From contig NZ_JCKI01000008.1 in assembly GCF_000708265.2 (NCBI RefSeq), positions 186,001 through 250,000 of the forward strand: a stretch of 64,000 nt of DNA. The letters run 5' to 3'. The position numbers were made by a program, and so were the translations under genes. A model generated the notes under the pieces. That model ran no database searches and was not told the DNA's origin. It saw nothing but the letters and a program-made list of their open reading frames with translations. This document shows, piece after piece, positions 26,065 to 34,693 of this stretch. Numbering within the stretch: the stretch's first letter is position 1; each line of letters starts with the position of its first letter. Source of the DNA: Pedobacter sp. R20-19 (lineage in GTDB: Bacteria > Bacteroidota > Bacteroidia > Sphingobacteriales > Sphingobacteriaceae).

Positions 26065-26230
26065 GAATGAATTAGTGAATGATAGAATTATTGGACGATG
26101 GAAGGATTGAATAACTGAATTGGTAAATGATCGAATTAGTGGATGATCAAATGATTGAATAACGGAATTAGTGAATGATTGAATTAGTAAATCTAGCTTT
26201 GGGAACAATAACATTCAATCATTCATTCAT
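26065..26230. repeat. Degenerate word repeat between panC and panD
   Basis: The words GAATTAGTGAATGAT, GATTGAAT and close variants recur about ten times between 26065 and 26192, then the complementary words ATTCAATCATTCATTC appear at 26213-26230. Period is irregular and there are no spacers. Confidence 0.65.
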
Positions 26231-26245
26231 TTTAAAATTCAATTA

Positions 26246-27091
26246 TTATTTAATAATCATATTATCGATTAATCTCGTTGATCCTACTTTTGCGGCAACT
26301 AGTACCACCAGATTTTCTTCCTCTTTTGAAGCAGCTGGCTCTAAGGTACGTCCATTAGCGATGGTAAAATAATCCAGTTCAACACCTTCTATATTTTCAT
26401 AAAAGGCTTTTGCCTTTGCTTCCAGTTCATTAATTGAGTATTCATTAAAATGTTCCATTACAAACTGAAGTGATTTATTTAATACCAGTGAATGCTTGCG
26501 ATCTTCTGCAGATAAATGGATATTCCGGCTACTCATGGCCAGGCCATCATCCTCACGAATAATAGGACAAGTAACAATCTGAATAGGAAGATCAAAATAC
26601 TTAACCATATTTCCAATCATTAGTACTTGCTGAAAATCTTTCTGACCAAACATTGCTACATCTGGTTCAACGGCATCAAAAAGCTTCTTTACAATTTGTG
26701 TAACACCCTGATAATGGCCTTTTCTAAATTCACCCTCCAGTAAAAATTCTGCTTTACCCAAATCAATGTGCCAATGATCATTTTCACCAACCGGATACAT
26801 TTCTTTTACATTAGGCATTAACACACCAGTACAACCAGCATTTTGAAGCATGGCTAAATCGTGCTCAATGGGGCGTGGATATTTCTCCAGATCTTTAGGG
26901 TCTGTAAATTGGGTTGGATTTACAAAAATGCTACAGATAATAACGTCAGCGTATTGCTGAGCCAGTTTGATTAAAGAAATATGGCCGTTATGCAGTGCAC
27001 CCATAGTAGGTACGAGAGCGATTTTTTTACCAGATTCTTTTAATGGTTTTAAGAAGGCCTTAAGCTTAGCCTTGGTTTTAAATATTTCCAA
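26246..27091 (-). CDS. panC: Pantothenate synthetase
   Basis: A 281-aa ligase joining pantoate and beta-alanine with ATP. The nucleotidyl-transferase motifs are clear: VPTMGALHNGHISL (HxGH-type, near residues 27-40), FVNPTQF, GQKDFQQV and the KMSKS-like MSSRN. It works in one pathway with panD downstream on the same strand, separated by a 205-base repeat-rich gap. It diverges from the glycogen-synthase-like gene. Confidence 0.96.
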   Translation of the reverse strand: MEIFKTKAKLKAFLKPLKESGKKIALVPTMGALHNGHISLIKLAQQYADVIICSIFVNPTQFTDPKDLEKYPRPIEHDLAMLQNAGCTGVLMPNVKEMYPVGENDHWHIDLGKAEFLLEGEFRKGHYQGVTQIVKKLFDAVEPDVAMFGQKDFQQVLMIGNMVKYFDLPIQIVTCPIIREDDGLAMSSRNIHLSAEDRKHSLVLNKSLQFVMEHFNEYSINELEAKAKAFYENIEGVELDYFTIANGRTLEPAASKEEENLVVLVAAKVGSTRLIDNMIIK

Positions 27092-27161
27092 TTCGGTCTA
27101 TCTAAATTAAAGCCGTAAAGGTGTAAATTAATCTAAACGAAACCAAACAAATGCTTGCTAT

Positions 27162-27193
27162 ATTGATAAATAGTATTATTATGCTTACCTTTG
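27162..27193 (+). promoter_or_regulatory. Promoter of the glycogen-synthase-like gene
   Basis: ATTG (27162-27165), 20 bases, then TACCTTTG (27186-27193). Transcription would begin near 27200, which rules out the earlier in-frame ATG codons at 27151 and 27181. Confidence 0.65.
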
Positions 27194-27234
27194 CAGCTCA
27201 TTATCTTTTATTTAACTTAATATTTTCTTATCAT

Positions 27235-28065
27235 ATGGAGATGGCAAAAACGAAGCTGCTGATTGTTACACACGAGATGTCGCCTTTCCTCGAGCTTACT
27301 AAAATTTCTGAAATTACGCGTCAACTACCACAAGCCATGCAAGAAAAAGGATTCGAAATCCGCATCTTGATGCCTAAGTTTGGTAACATCAACGAAAGAA
27401 GAAATCGTTTACACGAAGTAATCCGCTTATCTGGAATGAACATCATTATTGATGACAATGACAATCCTTTAATTATCAAGGTAGCATCCATCCCAGCTGC
27501 ACGTATGCAGGTTTATTTTCTAGACAACGAAGAATATTTTCAACGTAAGCAAGTCTTCAGAGATGCAAGTGGAAAATTCTTTGACGATAATGACGAACGT
27601 ACAATTTTCTTTTGCAAAGGCGCATTAGAAACGGTTAAAAAATTAGGCTGGGCACCAGATATCGTTCATTGCCATGGTTGGATGAGTGCTTTAGTTCCTG
27701 CATACATCAAAACTACTTATAAAAACGATCCTACATTCAAAAACTCTAAGGTGGTATATTCCATTTACGAAGATGGTTTTACAGAAAATCTAAACACTAA
27801 ATTTGCCACTAAAGCTGTAATGGCTAACATGACAGAAGAAGATACTAAAGCTTTTGCTGCTGCAGATTGCAATAGCATGCATATAGGTGCTGTAACACAC
27901 GCTGATGCAGTAGTTTTAGCAGACGAAAATCTTGATTCTGCTGTGTTAAAATTTGTTAAAGATTCTAATAAACCAACATTAGCTTTTAACTTAACCGATA
28001 ATTTTGAAAACTTCTATACTTTTTATGAAGAAATTTCAAATGATGAATTGGTTTCAGTTGCTTAA
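27235..28065 (+). CDS. Single-domain glycogen/starch-synthase-like protein
   Basis: A 276-aa protein that matches only the N-terminal Rossmann domain of GT5 glycogen synthase: KLLIVTHEMSPFLELTKISEI at the start, VRILMPKFG-like RILMPKFG, and PDIVHCHGWMSALVPAY near residues 140-160. The full enzyme has a second domain with the donor-binding E-x7-E motif, which is absent, and the K-x-G-G-L motif at the N-terminus is replaced by L-T-K-I-S. Catalysis as a glycogen synthase is therefore unlikely. It diverges from panC and precedes the DUF4270 gene by 21 bases, an order I associate with Bacteroidota. Start 27241 is also possible. Confidence 0.82.
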   Translation: MEMAKTKLLIVTHEMSPFLELTKISEITRQLPQAMQEKGFEIRILMPKFGNINERRNRLHEVIRLSGMNIIIDDNDNPLIIKVASIPAARMQVYFLDNEEYFQRKQVFRDASGKFFDDNDERTIFFCKGALETVKKLGWAPDIVHCHGWMSALVPAYIKTTYKNDPTFKNSKVVYSIYEDGFTENLNTKFATKAVMANMTEEDTKAFAAADCNSMHIGAVTHADAVVLADENLDSAVLKFVKDSNKPTLAFNLTDNFENFYTFYEEISNDELVSVA

Positions 28066-28086
28066 TCAGGTATTATTATTTTAAAT

Positions 28087-29469
28087 ATGAAATTTACAAA
28101 ACAAGACTTATTAACCCTGTTGATAAGTCTTTTTCTTTTTGCATCGTGTAAAAACCCAGGTGCTGTTGGCTTAGATGTTGATCCTAATGCAGCTATTGAG
28201 GGTACTTTAGTAAATAGTGAGCGCATCACCTCACAAACTATTAAAGAAAACGACATTGCCACCAACGCTTTAACTCAACATCCAATAGGCTACATGATTG
28301 ATCCAACCTTTGGAAAAACAGAGGCTAGCCTGGCTATGACAGTAAATCCTCCTACCTCGTTAACACAGGATTTCGGCACAAACTCTACCCTTGATTCTGC
28401 AGTACTGGTTTTGAATATTGGCACTCAGTTTTACGGTGACACTACTACTTCTAAATACAGTATTGATGTTTATCAGCTAACCAATAGAATTACAAATTAT
28501 AAAAGCTCTGATGTGCAGGCACACAATAGCACTTTATTGGGTAATTTTAACAGCAAGATATTCCCTAAAACACCCATCAAAATCACTGATGTTGTTGCTT
28601 CGGGTAAGGATACAGTGAAAACAGTAAAAGCACAGATCAGAATTCCTTTAAATAAAGCATTTATTCAGAATACTATTTTAGCTCAACCAGCAGCTACATT
28701 TACAACTAATGCAAAATTTGCAGAATACTTTAAAGGTTTATATGCAGAGATTAATAAAACTTCTTCCACCATTGCCGGCGGGGGTATGGCTTTTATAGAT
28801 TTCGCTGCATCAAATTCTTATGTGCAGATGGTTTATAAAAAACCAAATACTTCTAATGGTATTGATACGGTTTCAGTAAATTTCCCGATTTCAACTGCAA
28901 GTTCTGCTGTTACAGCCAATATTAAACATGATTATACGGGTACGGATATTCAAACACAAATAAGCAATCCGGCGATACAATATAATGTAACTTATTTACA
29001 GGCATTGGCTGGGGTAAAAACTAAAATATCTTTTCCTGATCTGGCGAACTTCTCTAATACTTATGGGAAAGTAGTTGTAAATAAAGCAGAACTGGTAGTA
29101 GACTTAAGTACGGGATCTGTTACAAATCCTTTTGCCCCGGCAGAAAAAATAAGTTTATACCGTTGGGATATTGCACAACAACCTGCAGATTTACCAGATT
29201 ATACTAACCTGGCAACTTCTGGAGGATCTTCTCTATTTGGAGGTACATTTGATTCAACCAATAACAGGTATATATTTAGTGTTACTTCTTATGTACAGGG
29301 TTTAATTGATAAAACGATAACTGATTACGGAACATTTTTAGCGCCAACTTCTACAAGTGAATTCCAGATTACACCTTCAGGTACGTCTGCAGGAAGATCT
29401 GTTATTGGATCGTTTGGTAACACAACAAATAAAATAAAGCTGAATATTTATTACACGAAAATAAATTAA
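28087..29469 (+). CDS. DUF4270 family lipoprotein
   Basis: A 460-aa exported lipoprotein: lipobox FASC (Cys near residue 21) after a hydrophobic helix. The body is beta-rich with the family markers GLDVDP, IGYMIDPTFGKTEASL and LDSAVLVL. DUF4270 proteins are found next to glmS in many Bacteroidota and their role is unknown; a surface or periplasmic beta-structure is inferred. The gene ends 20 bases before a strong terminator, so glmS has its own promoter. Confidence 0.88.
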   Translation: MKFTKQDLLTLLISLFLFASCKNPGAVGLDVDPNAAIEGTLVNSERITSQTIKENDIATNALTQHPIGYMIDPTFGKTEASLAMTVNPPTSLTQDFGTNSTLDSAVLVLNIGTQFYGDTTTSKYSIDVYQLTNRITNYKSSDVQAHNSTLLGNFNSKIFPKTPIKITDVVASGKDTVKTVKAQIRIPLNKAFIQNTILAQPAATFTTNAKFAEYFKGLYAEINKTSSTIAGGGMAFIDFAASNSYVQMVYKKPNTSNGIDTVSVNFPISTASSAVTANIKHDYTGTDIQTQISNPAIQYNVTYLQALAGVKTKISFPDLANFSNTYGKVVVNKAELVVDLSTGSVTNPFAPAEKISLYRWDIAQQPADLPDYTNLATSGGSSLFGGTFDSTNNRYIFSVTSYVQGLIDKTITDYGTFLAPTSTSEFQITPSGTSAGRSVIGSFGNTTNKIKLNIYYTKIN

Positions 29470-29489
29470 CAGGTTTTAATCTTATAATG

Positions 29490-29521
29490 AACCTCAGCAT
29501 TTTACTGCTGAGGTTTTTTTA
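29490..29521 (+). terminator. Terminator after the DUF4270 gene
   Basis: Ten-base perfect arms (29490-29499, 29506-29515) around a six-base loop, followed by a run of T. Confidence 0.92.
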
Positions 29522-29540
29522 TGCCAAAAAAATATTTTAA

Positions 29541-29564
29541 TACTAAACAAAAGTTTGTTTAGTA
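29541..29564. promoter_or_regulatory. Operator-like palindrome before glmS
   Basis: Eleven-base perfect arms (TACTAAACAAA and complement) around AG. A -7-like TATATTCG (29563-29570, one mismatch to TAnnTTTG) starts at its right edge, so a protein bound here would cover the -33 to -7 spacer. Confidence 0.6.
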
Positions 29565-29595
29565 TATTCGTCCACTTTAGAAATATCCTAAAATT

Positions 29596-31434
29596 ATGTG
29601 CGGAATAGTAGGTTACATCGGCTATAGAGAAGCCTGGCCAATTGTATTGAAAGGCCTGAAAAGACTAGAATACAGGGGTTATGACAGTGCTGGAATAGCA
29701 TTGATAAATGAGAACGGACAAAGTATTTATAAAAAAGCAGGGAAGGTTGCCGTTTTGGAAGATTATGCTGCAGACCAAGACCGCAAAGGTACCATTGGAA
29801 TGGGACATACCAGATGGGCAACCCATGGTGTACCATCAGACCGAAACTCTCATCCACATACTTCAGCTAATGAAAAACTATCGATTATTCATAATGGTAT
29901 CATCGAAAATTATGCTACGCTCAAAGAAGAATTAATTGGCCGCGGACATGAATTTAAAAGCGATACAGATACAGAAGTACTGATCCATTTAATTGAAGAA
30001 ATACAAAAAATTGAAAAAATAGATTTGCTGGAAGCGGTTCGCCTGGCCTTGCATGAGGTTAGCGGCGCTTATGCCATCGTAATTATGGATAAAGATCACC
30101 CAGATCGCTTAATTGCAGCGAGAAAGGGCAGTCCGATGGTAATTGGCGTAGGTAAAGGCGAATATTTTATCGCCTCTGATGCTACGCCTATTATTGAGTA
30201 CACTAAAAATGTAATTTATTTAAAAGATGGTGAGATTGCTTTAGTTACTAAGGATGATTTATTGGTAAAGCAATTGGATAACATTGTTCAGACTCCCCTC
30301 ATTCAGGAACTTGAGCTTAAACTGGAAATGCTGGAAAAAGGTGGCTTTGAGCATTTCATGTTGAAAGAAATCTACGAACAACCCCGATCGATTAAAGATT
30401 GTATGCGAGGACGCATTTATCCCGGGGAAGGAAAGGTTCAGTTGGGCGGGATTAAAGAGTTTGCAGAAAAACTAAAAAATATTGATAGAATCATTATTGT
30501 AGCCTGCGGAACTTCATGGCATGCTGGTTTAGTTGGAGAATACCTGATTGAAGAATACGCCCGGATACCTGTAGAAGTAGAGTATGCTTCTGAATTCAGG
30601 TACAGAAATCCGATTATTACGGAAAAGGATGTGGTTATTGCCATTTCCCAATCGGGAGAAACTGCAGATACGATGGCGGCTATAGAAATGGCTAAAGAAC
30701 GTGGTGCCACTATATTTGGAATATGCAATGTAGCAGGCGCATCTATTCCACGCCTTACACATGCGGGGGTTTACACGCATGCAGGCCCCGAAATTGGTGT
30801 AGCATCTACAAAAGCATTTACTGCTCAGGTTACCGTTTTAACTTTAATGGCTTTTTACATGGCACAGCAAAAAGGTACCATTACCGAATCGAAAATGATC
30901 GAGCTTTTAACCGAGCTGGATCACATTCCTGAAAAAATCCAGAAAGCGCTTGAATCAAATGACATCATTAAAGAAGTTGCAGAAAAAATCAAAGATTCAA
31001 GGAACTGCCTGTTTTTAGGTCGTGGAAGTGGCTTCCCTGTAGCCCTTGAAGGCGCATTGAAGCTAAAGGAAATTTCATATATCCATGCAGAAGGTTATCC
31101 TGCTGCCGAAATGAAGCATGGTCCTATCGCATTAATTGATGAAGAAATGCCAGTGGTTTTTATTGCCACTCAGAATTCATCTTATGAAAAGGTAATCAGC
31201 AACATTCAGGAAGTTAAAGCCAGAAAAGGAAAAGTGATTGCCATTGTTACCGAAGGCGACACCGAAGTAAAGAAAATGGCAGATTATTGTATTGAGATTC
31301 CGGATGCGAATGAAGCATTTTTACCACTTCTAGCTACCATACCACTACAATTATTATCCTATCATATTGCGGTAATGAGAGGCTGTAATATTGATCAACC
31401 CAGAAATTTGGCAAAATCGGTAACGGTTGAATAG
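29596..31434 (+). CDS. glmS: Glutamine-fructose-6-phosphate aminotransferase (isomerizing)
   Basis: A 612-aa enzyme making glucosamine-6-phosphate from fructose-6-phosphate and glutamine, the entry to peptidoglycan and LPS amino sugars. The N-terminal Ntn domain starts MCGIVGYIG with the catalytic Cys2 and shows HTRWATHG. Two SIS domains follow (ACGTSWHAG, SQSGETADT, and LGRGSGFPVALEGALKLKE), and the protein ends in DQPRNLAKSVTVE as in the whole family. No glmS ribozyme structure is visible; the upstream gap holds a palindrome instead. Confidence 0.97.
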   Translation: MCGIVGYIGYREAWPIVLKGLKRLEYRGYDSAGIALINENGQSIYKKAGKVAVLEDYAADQDRKGTIGMGHTRWATHGVPSDRNSHPHTSANEKLSIIHNGIIENYATLKEELIGRGHEFKSDTDTEVLIHLIEEIQKIEKIDLLEAVRLALHEVSGAYAIVIMDKDHPDRLIAARKGSPMVIGVGKGEYFIASDATPIIEYTKNVIYLKDGEIALVTKDDLLVKQLDNIVQTPLIQELELKLEMLEKGGFEHFMLKEIYEQPRSIKDCMRGRIYPGEGKVQLGGIKEFAEKLKNIDRIIIVACGTSWHAGLVGEYLIEEYARIPVEVEYASEFRYRNPIITEKDVVIAISQSGETADTMAAIEMAKERGATIFGICNVAGASIPRLTHAGVYTHAGPEIGVASTKAFTAQVTVLTLMAFYMAQQKGTITESKMIELLTELDHIPEKIQKALESNDIIKEVAEKIKDSRNCLFLGRGSGFPVALEGALKLKEISYIHAEGYPAAEMKHGPIALIDEEMPVVFIATQNSSYEKVISNIQEVKARKGKVIAIVTEGDTEVKKMADYCIEIPDANEAFLPLLATIPLQLLSYHIAVMRGCNIDQPRNLAKSVTVE

Positions 31435-31442
31435 ATATACTT

Positions 31443-31481
31443 AAACAACGAAAGCTACTTTTCAAGTAGCTTTCATTGTTT
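31443..31481. terminator. Bidirectional terminator between glmS and ssb
   Basis: Seventeen-base arms with one mismatch around a five-base loop, placed nine bases after the glmS stop and ten bases after the ssb stop on the opposite strand. Confidence 0.88.
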
Positions 31482-31490
31482 AATCAGGAT

Positions 31491-31931
31491 TTAAAAAGGT
31501 AAATCGCCATTTTCATCTGATGGTCCGATTGTAAATTCATCCTCAATTTTATTCTCAGTTGAACTCTGGTGAACCGGAGCAGCAGGACTTTGCTCAAAAT
31601 CGCTTTTTCTACCTAACATGGTAAAGTTTTCAGCAACAATTTCAGTTACATATTTTTTAACTTTTTCTTTATCTTCAAAAGATCTTGTTCTTAATTTCCC
31701 TTCAATATAAACAAGCTTACCTTTCTGTAAATACTTTGAAGCCACTTCAGCAAGCCCCCTCCACAATACAATATTGTGCCATTCTGTTTGTTCTACACGT
31801 TTTCCATCTTTGTTGTAGGTTTCTGAAGTAGCAAGCGGAAAACTTGCAACGGTAACGCCACCATCTAAATGACGTACTTCTGGGTCTTTACCCAGATGGC
31901 CTACTAAAATCACTTTGTTAATGCCAGACAT
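31491..31931 (-). CDS. ssb: Single-stranded DNA-binding protein
   Basis: A 146-aa SSB. The OB-fold fills about residues 1-110 (NKVILVGHLGKDPEVR at the start, WHNIVLWRGLAEVASKYLQKG in the middle). A short linker leads to an acidic tip ending DLPF, the peptide that docks partner proteins such as helicases and primase. Length is in the usual range. Converges on glmS with a shared terminator. Confidence 0.95.
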   Translation of the reverse strand: MSGINKVILVGHLGKDPEVRHLDGGVTVASFPLATSETYNKDGKRVEQTEWHNIVLWRGLAEVASKYLQKGKLVYIEGKLRTRSFEDKEKVKKYVTEIVAENFTMLGRKSDFEQSPAAPVHQSSTENKIEDEFTIGPSDENGDLPF

Positions 31932-32000
31932 AAATATTTTTTGGTTAGATTTTTTTAATTCTAAATGATTTTCACAAAATGGTTAGTTAGTCCATCCTTT

Positions 32001-33047
32001 TTATAAAAGATAATCAGTGATGAAATCATGAATAACTTTTGGCTGTGGCAATTCATCTAATTCTATTAAAGAAACCCACTTAAGTTCCTTTTGTTTACTA
32101 AAGTTAAATATATAATTTTTTAAAGAGAAAAAATGCAAATGGATAATTTGGTGAGTTAAAATATGTTTTTTACTCGCCAGAAGAGTAAACTCTGTTTCTT
32201 TCCCAAAGGTATCACAAACTTTTTGTGCAAATGAAACACTGTTTAAATCTACCTCTTCTGAAGTTTCAATGGATGGAAAATCAAAAAGATGTTGCCATAT
32301 GTCTCCTGCTTGCCGCTCACGGATCAAAACCCCTTGCTCACTTTCGCAAATAAAGTAGTTTATATAACGGTGCTTTTGCGCTGCCTTGCGTATTTTAACT
32401 GGCAATAAATTTACTTGCTGGTGCATAAAAGCATAACAAGTTTGATTTAGCGGGCATATGCTACAATTTGGAGATTTAGGCTTGCACTGAATGGCTCCAA
32501 ATTCCATAATCGATTGATTATAGGTAGCTGGATCATCCAGATCAAGCAGTTCATTTGCCAGCTTATAAAATTCCTTTTTGCCAACCGGAGAATTGATTGG
32601 CGTTGAAATTCCAAAGTACCTGGCTAAAACCCTAAATACATTTCCATCAACAACTGCCCTTGCCTCGCCAGAAGAAAAAGATGAAATAGCCGCCGCCGTA
32701 TATTCTCCTATACCCTTTAATTTGATGAGCTCATCATGGTTAACCGGAAAGATTCCATTATGATCATTTAATACAGCCTGAGCAGTTGCATGCATATTTC
32801 TACCCCTGGAATAATAGCCCAATCCCTGCCAAAGCTTAAGTACCTTCGTTTCAGTAGCCGATGCAAAATCACTTACTGTAGGGAAATTTTCTAAGAATTT
32901 ATTGAAATAGGGCAAGCCTTGTTCTACCCTTGTTTGCTGAAGTATAATCTCTGATAACCAAATGATATAAGCATCATTTGTGTGCCTCCAGGGCAGATCT
33001 CTTTTGTTATTTTGATACCAATTTATCAGTTCAGCTTGGAATGTCAT
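32001..33047 (-). CDS. mutY: A/G-specific adenine glycosylase
   Basis: A 348-aa base-excision enzyme that removes adenine opposite 8-oxoguanine. The helix-hairpin-helix LKGIGEYTAAAI (near residues 108-119) is followed by the catalytic Asp in AVVDGNVFRVLAR; the Glu in SEIILQQT is the second catalytic residue. Four Cys at C-x6-C-x2-C-x5-C spacing (starting CKPKSPNC) hold the 4Fe-4S cluster. The C-terminal NUDIX-like domain recognises the oxidised base. It diverges from the HU gene. Confidence 0.95.
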   Translation of the reverse strand: MTFQAELINWYQNNKRDLPWRHTNDAYIIWLSEIILQQTRVEQGLPYFNKFLENFPTVSDFASATETKVLKLWQGLGYYSRGRNMHATAQAVLNDHNGIFPVNHDELIKLKGIGEYTAAAISSFSSGEARAVVDGNVFRVLARYFGISTPINSPVGKKEFYKLANELLDLDDPATYNQSIMEFGAIQCKPKSPNCSICPLNQTCYAFMHQQVNLLPVKIRKAAQKHRYINYFICESEQGVLIRERQAGDIWQHLFDFPSIETSEEVDLNSVSFAQKVCDTFGKETEFTLLASKKHILTHQIIHLHFFSLKNYIFNFSKQKELKWVSLIELDELPQPKVIHDFITDYLL

Positions 33048-33155
33048 TGGTGCAAATTACGGCGTATTTATTGGATTAAAAAAAAACTTGCATTTAGCTG
33101 ATATCTTAACTGATAAAAAAATCATCTTTTATTTCCCTATCTCATTAAAAAGCAA

Positions 33156-33163
33156 TACTTTTG
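33156..33163 (+). promoter_or_regulatory. Candidate -7 element of the HU gene
   Basis: TACTTTTG, a full TAnnTTTG match 53 bases before the start codon. No TTG at the -33 distance. Confidence 0.45.
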
Positions 33164-33216
33164 CAACCCCAAAACAGTTATAATATTAAAACACAATATA
33201 TATAAAATCAGTAAAT

Positions 33217-33519
33217 ATGACTAAGGCAGATATTATTTCAGAAATATCAACAAAAACCGGAATTGAGAAGGTTGATGTACAGGAAACGGTTGAGGCATTT
33301 TTCAAAGTTATCAAAACAAGTATGATTGGCGGTGAAAATGTATATGTAAGAGGCTTCGGAAGCTTTGTTGTTAAAAAGAGAGCACAAAAAACTGCTAGAA
33401 ACATCTCTAAAAACACTGCAATAATTATCCCAGAACACTTTGTACCTAGCTTTAAACCAGCAAAAGTTTTTGTTGATAAAGTTAAAAGTAACTCCAAAAA
33501 AATTAGCGTAGAAGCTTAA
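33217..33519 (+). CDS. HU/IHF-family DNA-binding protein
   Basis: A 100-aa histone-like protein. The dimerisation helices (TKADIISEISTKTGIEKVDV) are followed by the GFGSFVVKKRAQKTARN arm region (near residues 47-63) whose beta ribbons bend DNA in the minor groove. The usual R-x-G-R-N-P tip is replaced by KTARNISKNT, so bending may differ from canonical HU. It is eleven bases before the TPR gene and probably in one transcript with it. Confidence 0.92.
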   Translation: MTKADIISEISTKTGIEKVDVQETVEAFFKVIKTSMIGGENVYVRGFGSFVVKKRAQKTARNISKNTAIIIPEHFVPSFKPAKVFVDKVKSNSKKISVEA

Positions 33520-33529
33520 GTCTTATTAC

Positions 33530-34408
33530 ATGAATAGCAGCATCAGATCAAAACAAATCATCATTATCGGAGCAGTTTTATTGCTTGTTGCTTTTTTATT
33601 TACAAGAGACATTAAAGGCTTGGTTAAGCCAACAGAAGAGAATGGCAAGATGCCTGAAAAAGGCCAGATGGCTGGAACAGAATCAACACCATCAACTGCA
33701 GTACTCAGTATCGAAACTACATCTACAGCTGCTAAAAATGTACTAAACAAAAATTTGGCTACAGATATTACGGCATTAGAAAATAGTTATAAAGGTGCAA
33801 AGGGTGCAGAAAAAATTGAATTAGCAAAGCAACTGGCTCAGAAATGGGACGATGTGGAGCAAATTACACCTTCAGCACTTTATTTAGAAATGATTGCTCA
33901 GGAAGAACCATCATCAAAAGCATGGTTAGCCGCAGGTAATCAATTTATGAAAGCGTTTGAAAGTACTCAAGATAGTTTAGCACAACCTGCATTATTGCAG
34001 AAAGCAAATACATCTTACAAAAAAGTATTGGAGAAGGATGCTACAAACATTGAAGCTAAAACAGGATTAGGCGTAACCATAGTAAATGGCTTAGGCGCAC
34101 CAATGCAAGGTATTGCAATGTTGCTTGAAGTTGTTGCTAAGGAACCAAAAAATGTAAAAGCGAATATGAATTTAGGAATCTTCTCTATAAAATCAGGTCA
34201 GTTCGATAAAGCAATTCCACGTTTTAATACCGTAATTGCAATAGCGCCTACACCTGAAGCCTATTTTTATTTGGGAACAGCCCTTGAAAATTTAGGCAAA
34301 AATAAAGAAGCAGTTGATGCTTATTTATCAAGCAAAAAATTAGCAGCTAATCCTACCTTATCTTCATTTATTGATAAGAAGGTTACAGAGCTAAAGAATA
34401 AAAATTAA
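33530..34408 (+). CDS. TPR-repeat protein with N-terminal membrane anchor
   Basis: A 292-aa protein. One hydrophobic helix near residues 9-24 (IIIIGAVLLLVAFLF) anchors it; the rest is periplasmic or cytoplasmic depending on topology. Two or three tetratricopeptide repeats are readable in the C-terminal half, for example AEANMNLGIFSIKSGQFDKAI-like and AYFYLGTALENLGKNKEAV. A Glu/Pro/Thr/Ser-rich stretch joins anchor and repeats. TPRs bind partner proteins; the partner here is unknown. The position between HU and rng is conserved in related genomes as I remember them. Confidence 0.85.
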   Translation: MNSSIRSKQIIIIGAVLLLVAFLFTRDIKGLVKPTEENGKMPEKGQMAGTESTPSTAVLSIETTSTAAKNVLNKNLATDITALENSYKGAKGAEKIELAKQLAQKWDDVEQITPSALYLEMIAQEEPSSKAWLAAGNQFMKAFESTQDSLAQPALLQKANTSYKKVLEKDATNIEAKTGLGVTIVNGLGAPMQGIAMLLEVVAKEPKNVKANMNLGIFSIKSGQFDKAIPRFNTVIAIAPTPEAYFYLGTALENLGKNKEAVDAYLSSKKLAANPTLSSFIDKKVTELKNKN

Positions 34409-34444
34409 TTAACGGATTAATAAAAACATTTAAAACTTAAAACT

Positions 34445-34534
34445 ATGCCAAGCGGTAAAAAAAGAAAAAGACATAAAATGGCTACCCACAAACGTAAAAA
34501 ACGTTTAAGAAAAAACAGACATAAGAAAAAATAG
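34445..34534 (+). CDS. 29-aa basic protein of the AURKAIP1/COX24 (mS38-like) family
   Basis: A tiny open frame of 30 codons: MPSGKKRKRHKMATHKRKKR, then LRKNRHKKK. Twenty of 29 residues are Lys, Arg or His. The K-K-R-x-R-x-x-K-M-x-x-H-K-x-K-K-x-x-R-K pattern is that of the COX24_C/AURKAIP1 domain, whose members are mitochondrial mS38 and the small mycobacterial bS22, both bound to ribosomal RNA. A ribosome-bound role is therefore likely. It lies 36 bases after the TPR gene and is followed by its own terminator. Confidence 0.8.
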   Translation: MPSGKKRKRHKMATHKRKKRLRKNRHKKK

Positions 34535-34558
34535 ATTCTTATTTTGATAAAGCCTAAT

Positions 34559-34586
34559 AAACCTCATAGTGAAAACTGTGAGGTTT
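34559..34586 (+). terminator. Terminator after the small basic protein gene
   Basis: Eleven-base arms with one wobble around a six-base loop, 24 bases after the stop codon. The T-run after it is interrupted. Confidence 0.65.
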
Positions 34587-34693
34587 AAAGTATTTATATG
34601 ATTTTTTTTAATTGCATAGGTATTCGGCTAAATCAAGTTTTTTCTCGTTTACTATCCATTTGTTAATAGGCGAAAGCCTTAAATCTGTAGCTG

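Noticed and set aside
26065..26230. CRISPR-like array
   Set aside because: Repeats are short, variable and back to back without unique spacers of constant size, and no cas gene is near.
29522..29595. glmS ribozyme
   Set aside because: The gap between the DUF4270 terminator and glmS is too short and lacks the ribozyme core; it holds a palindrome instead.
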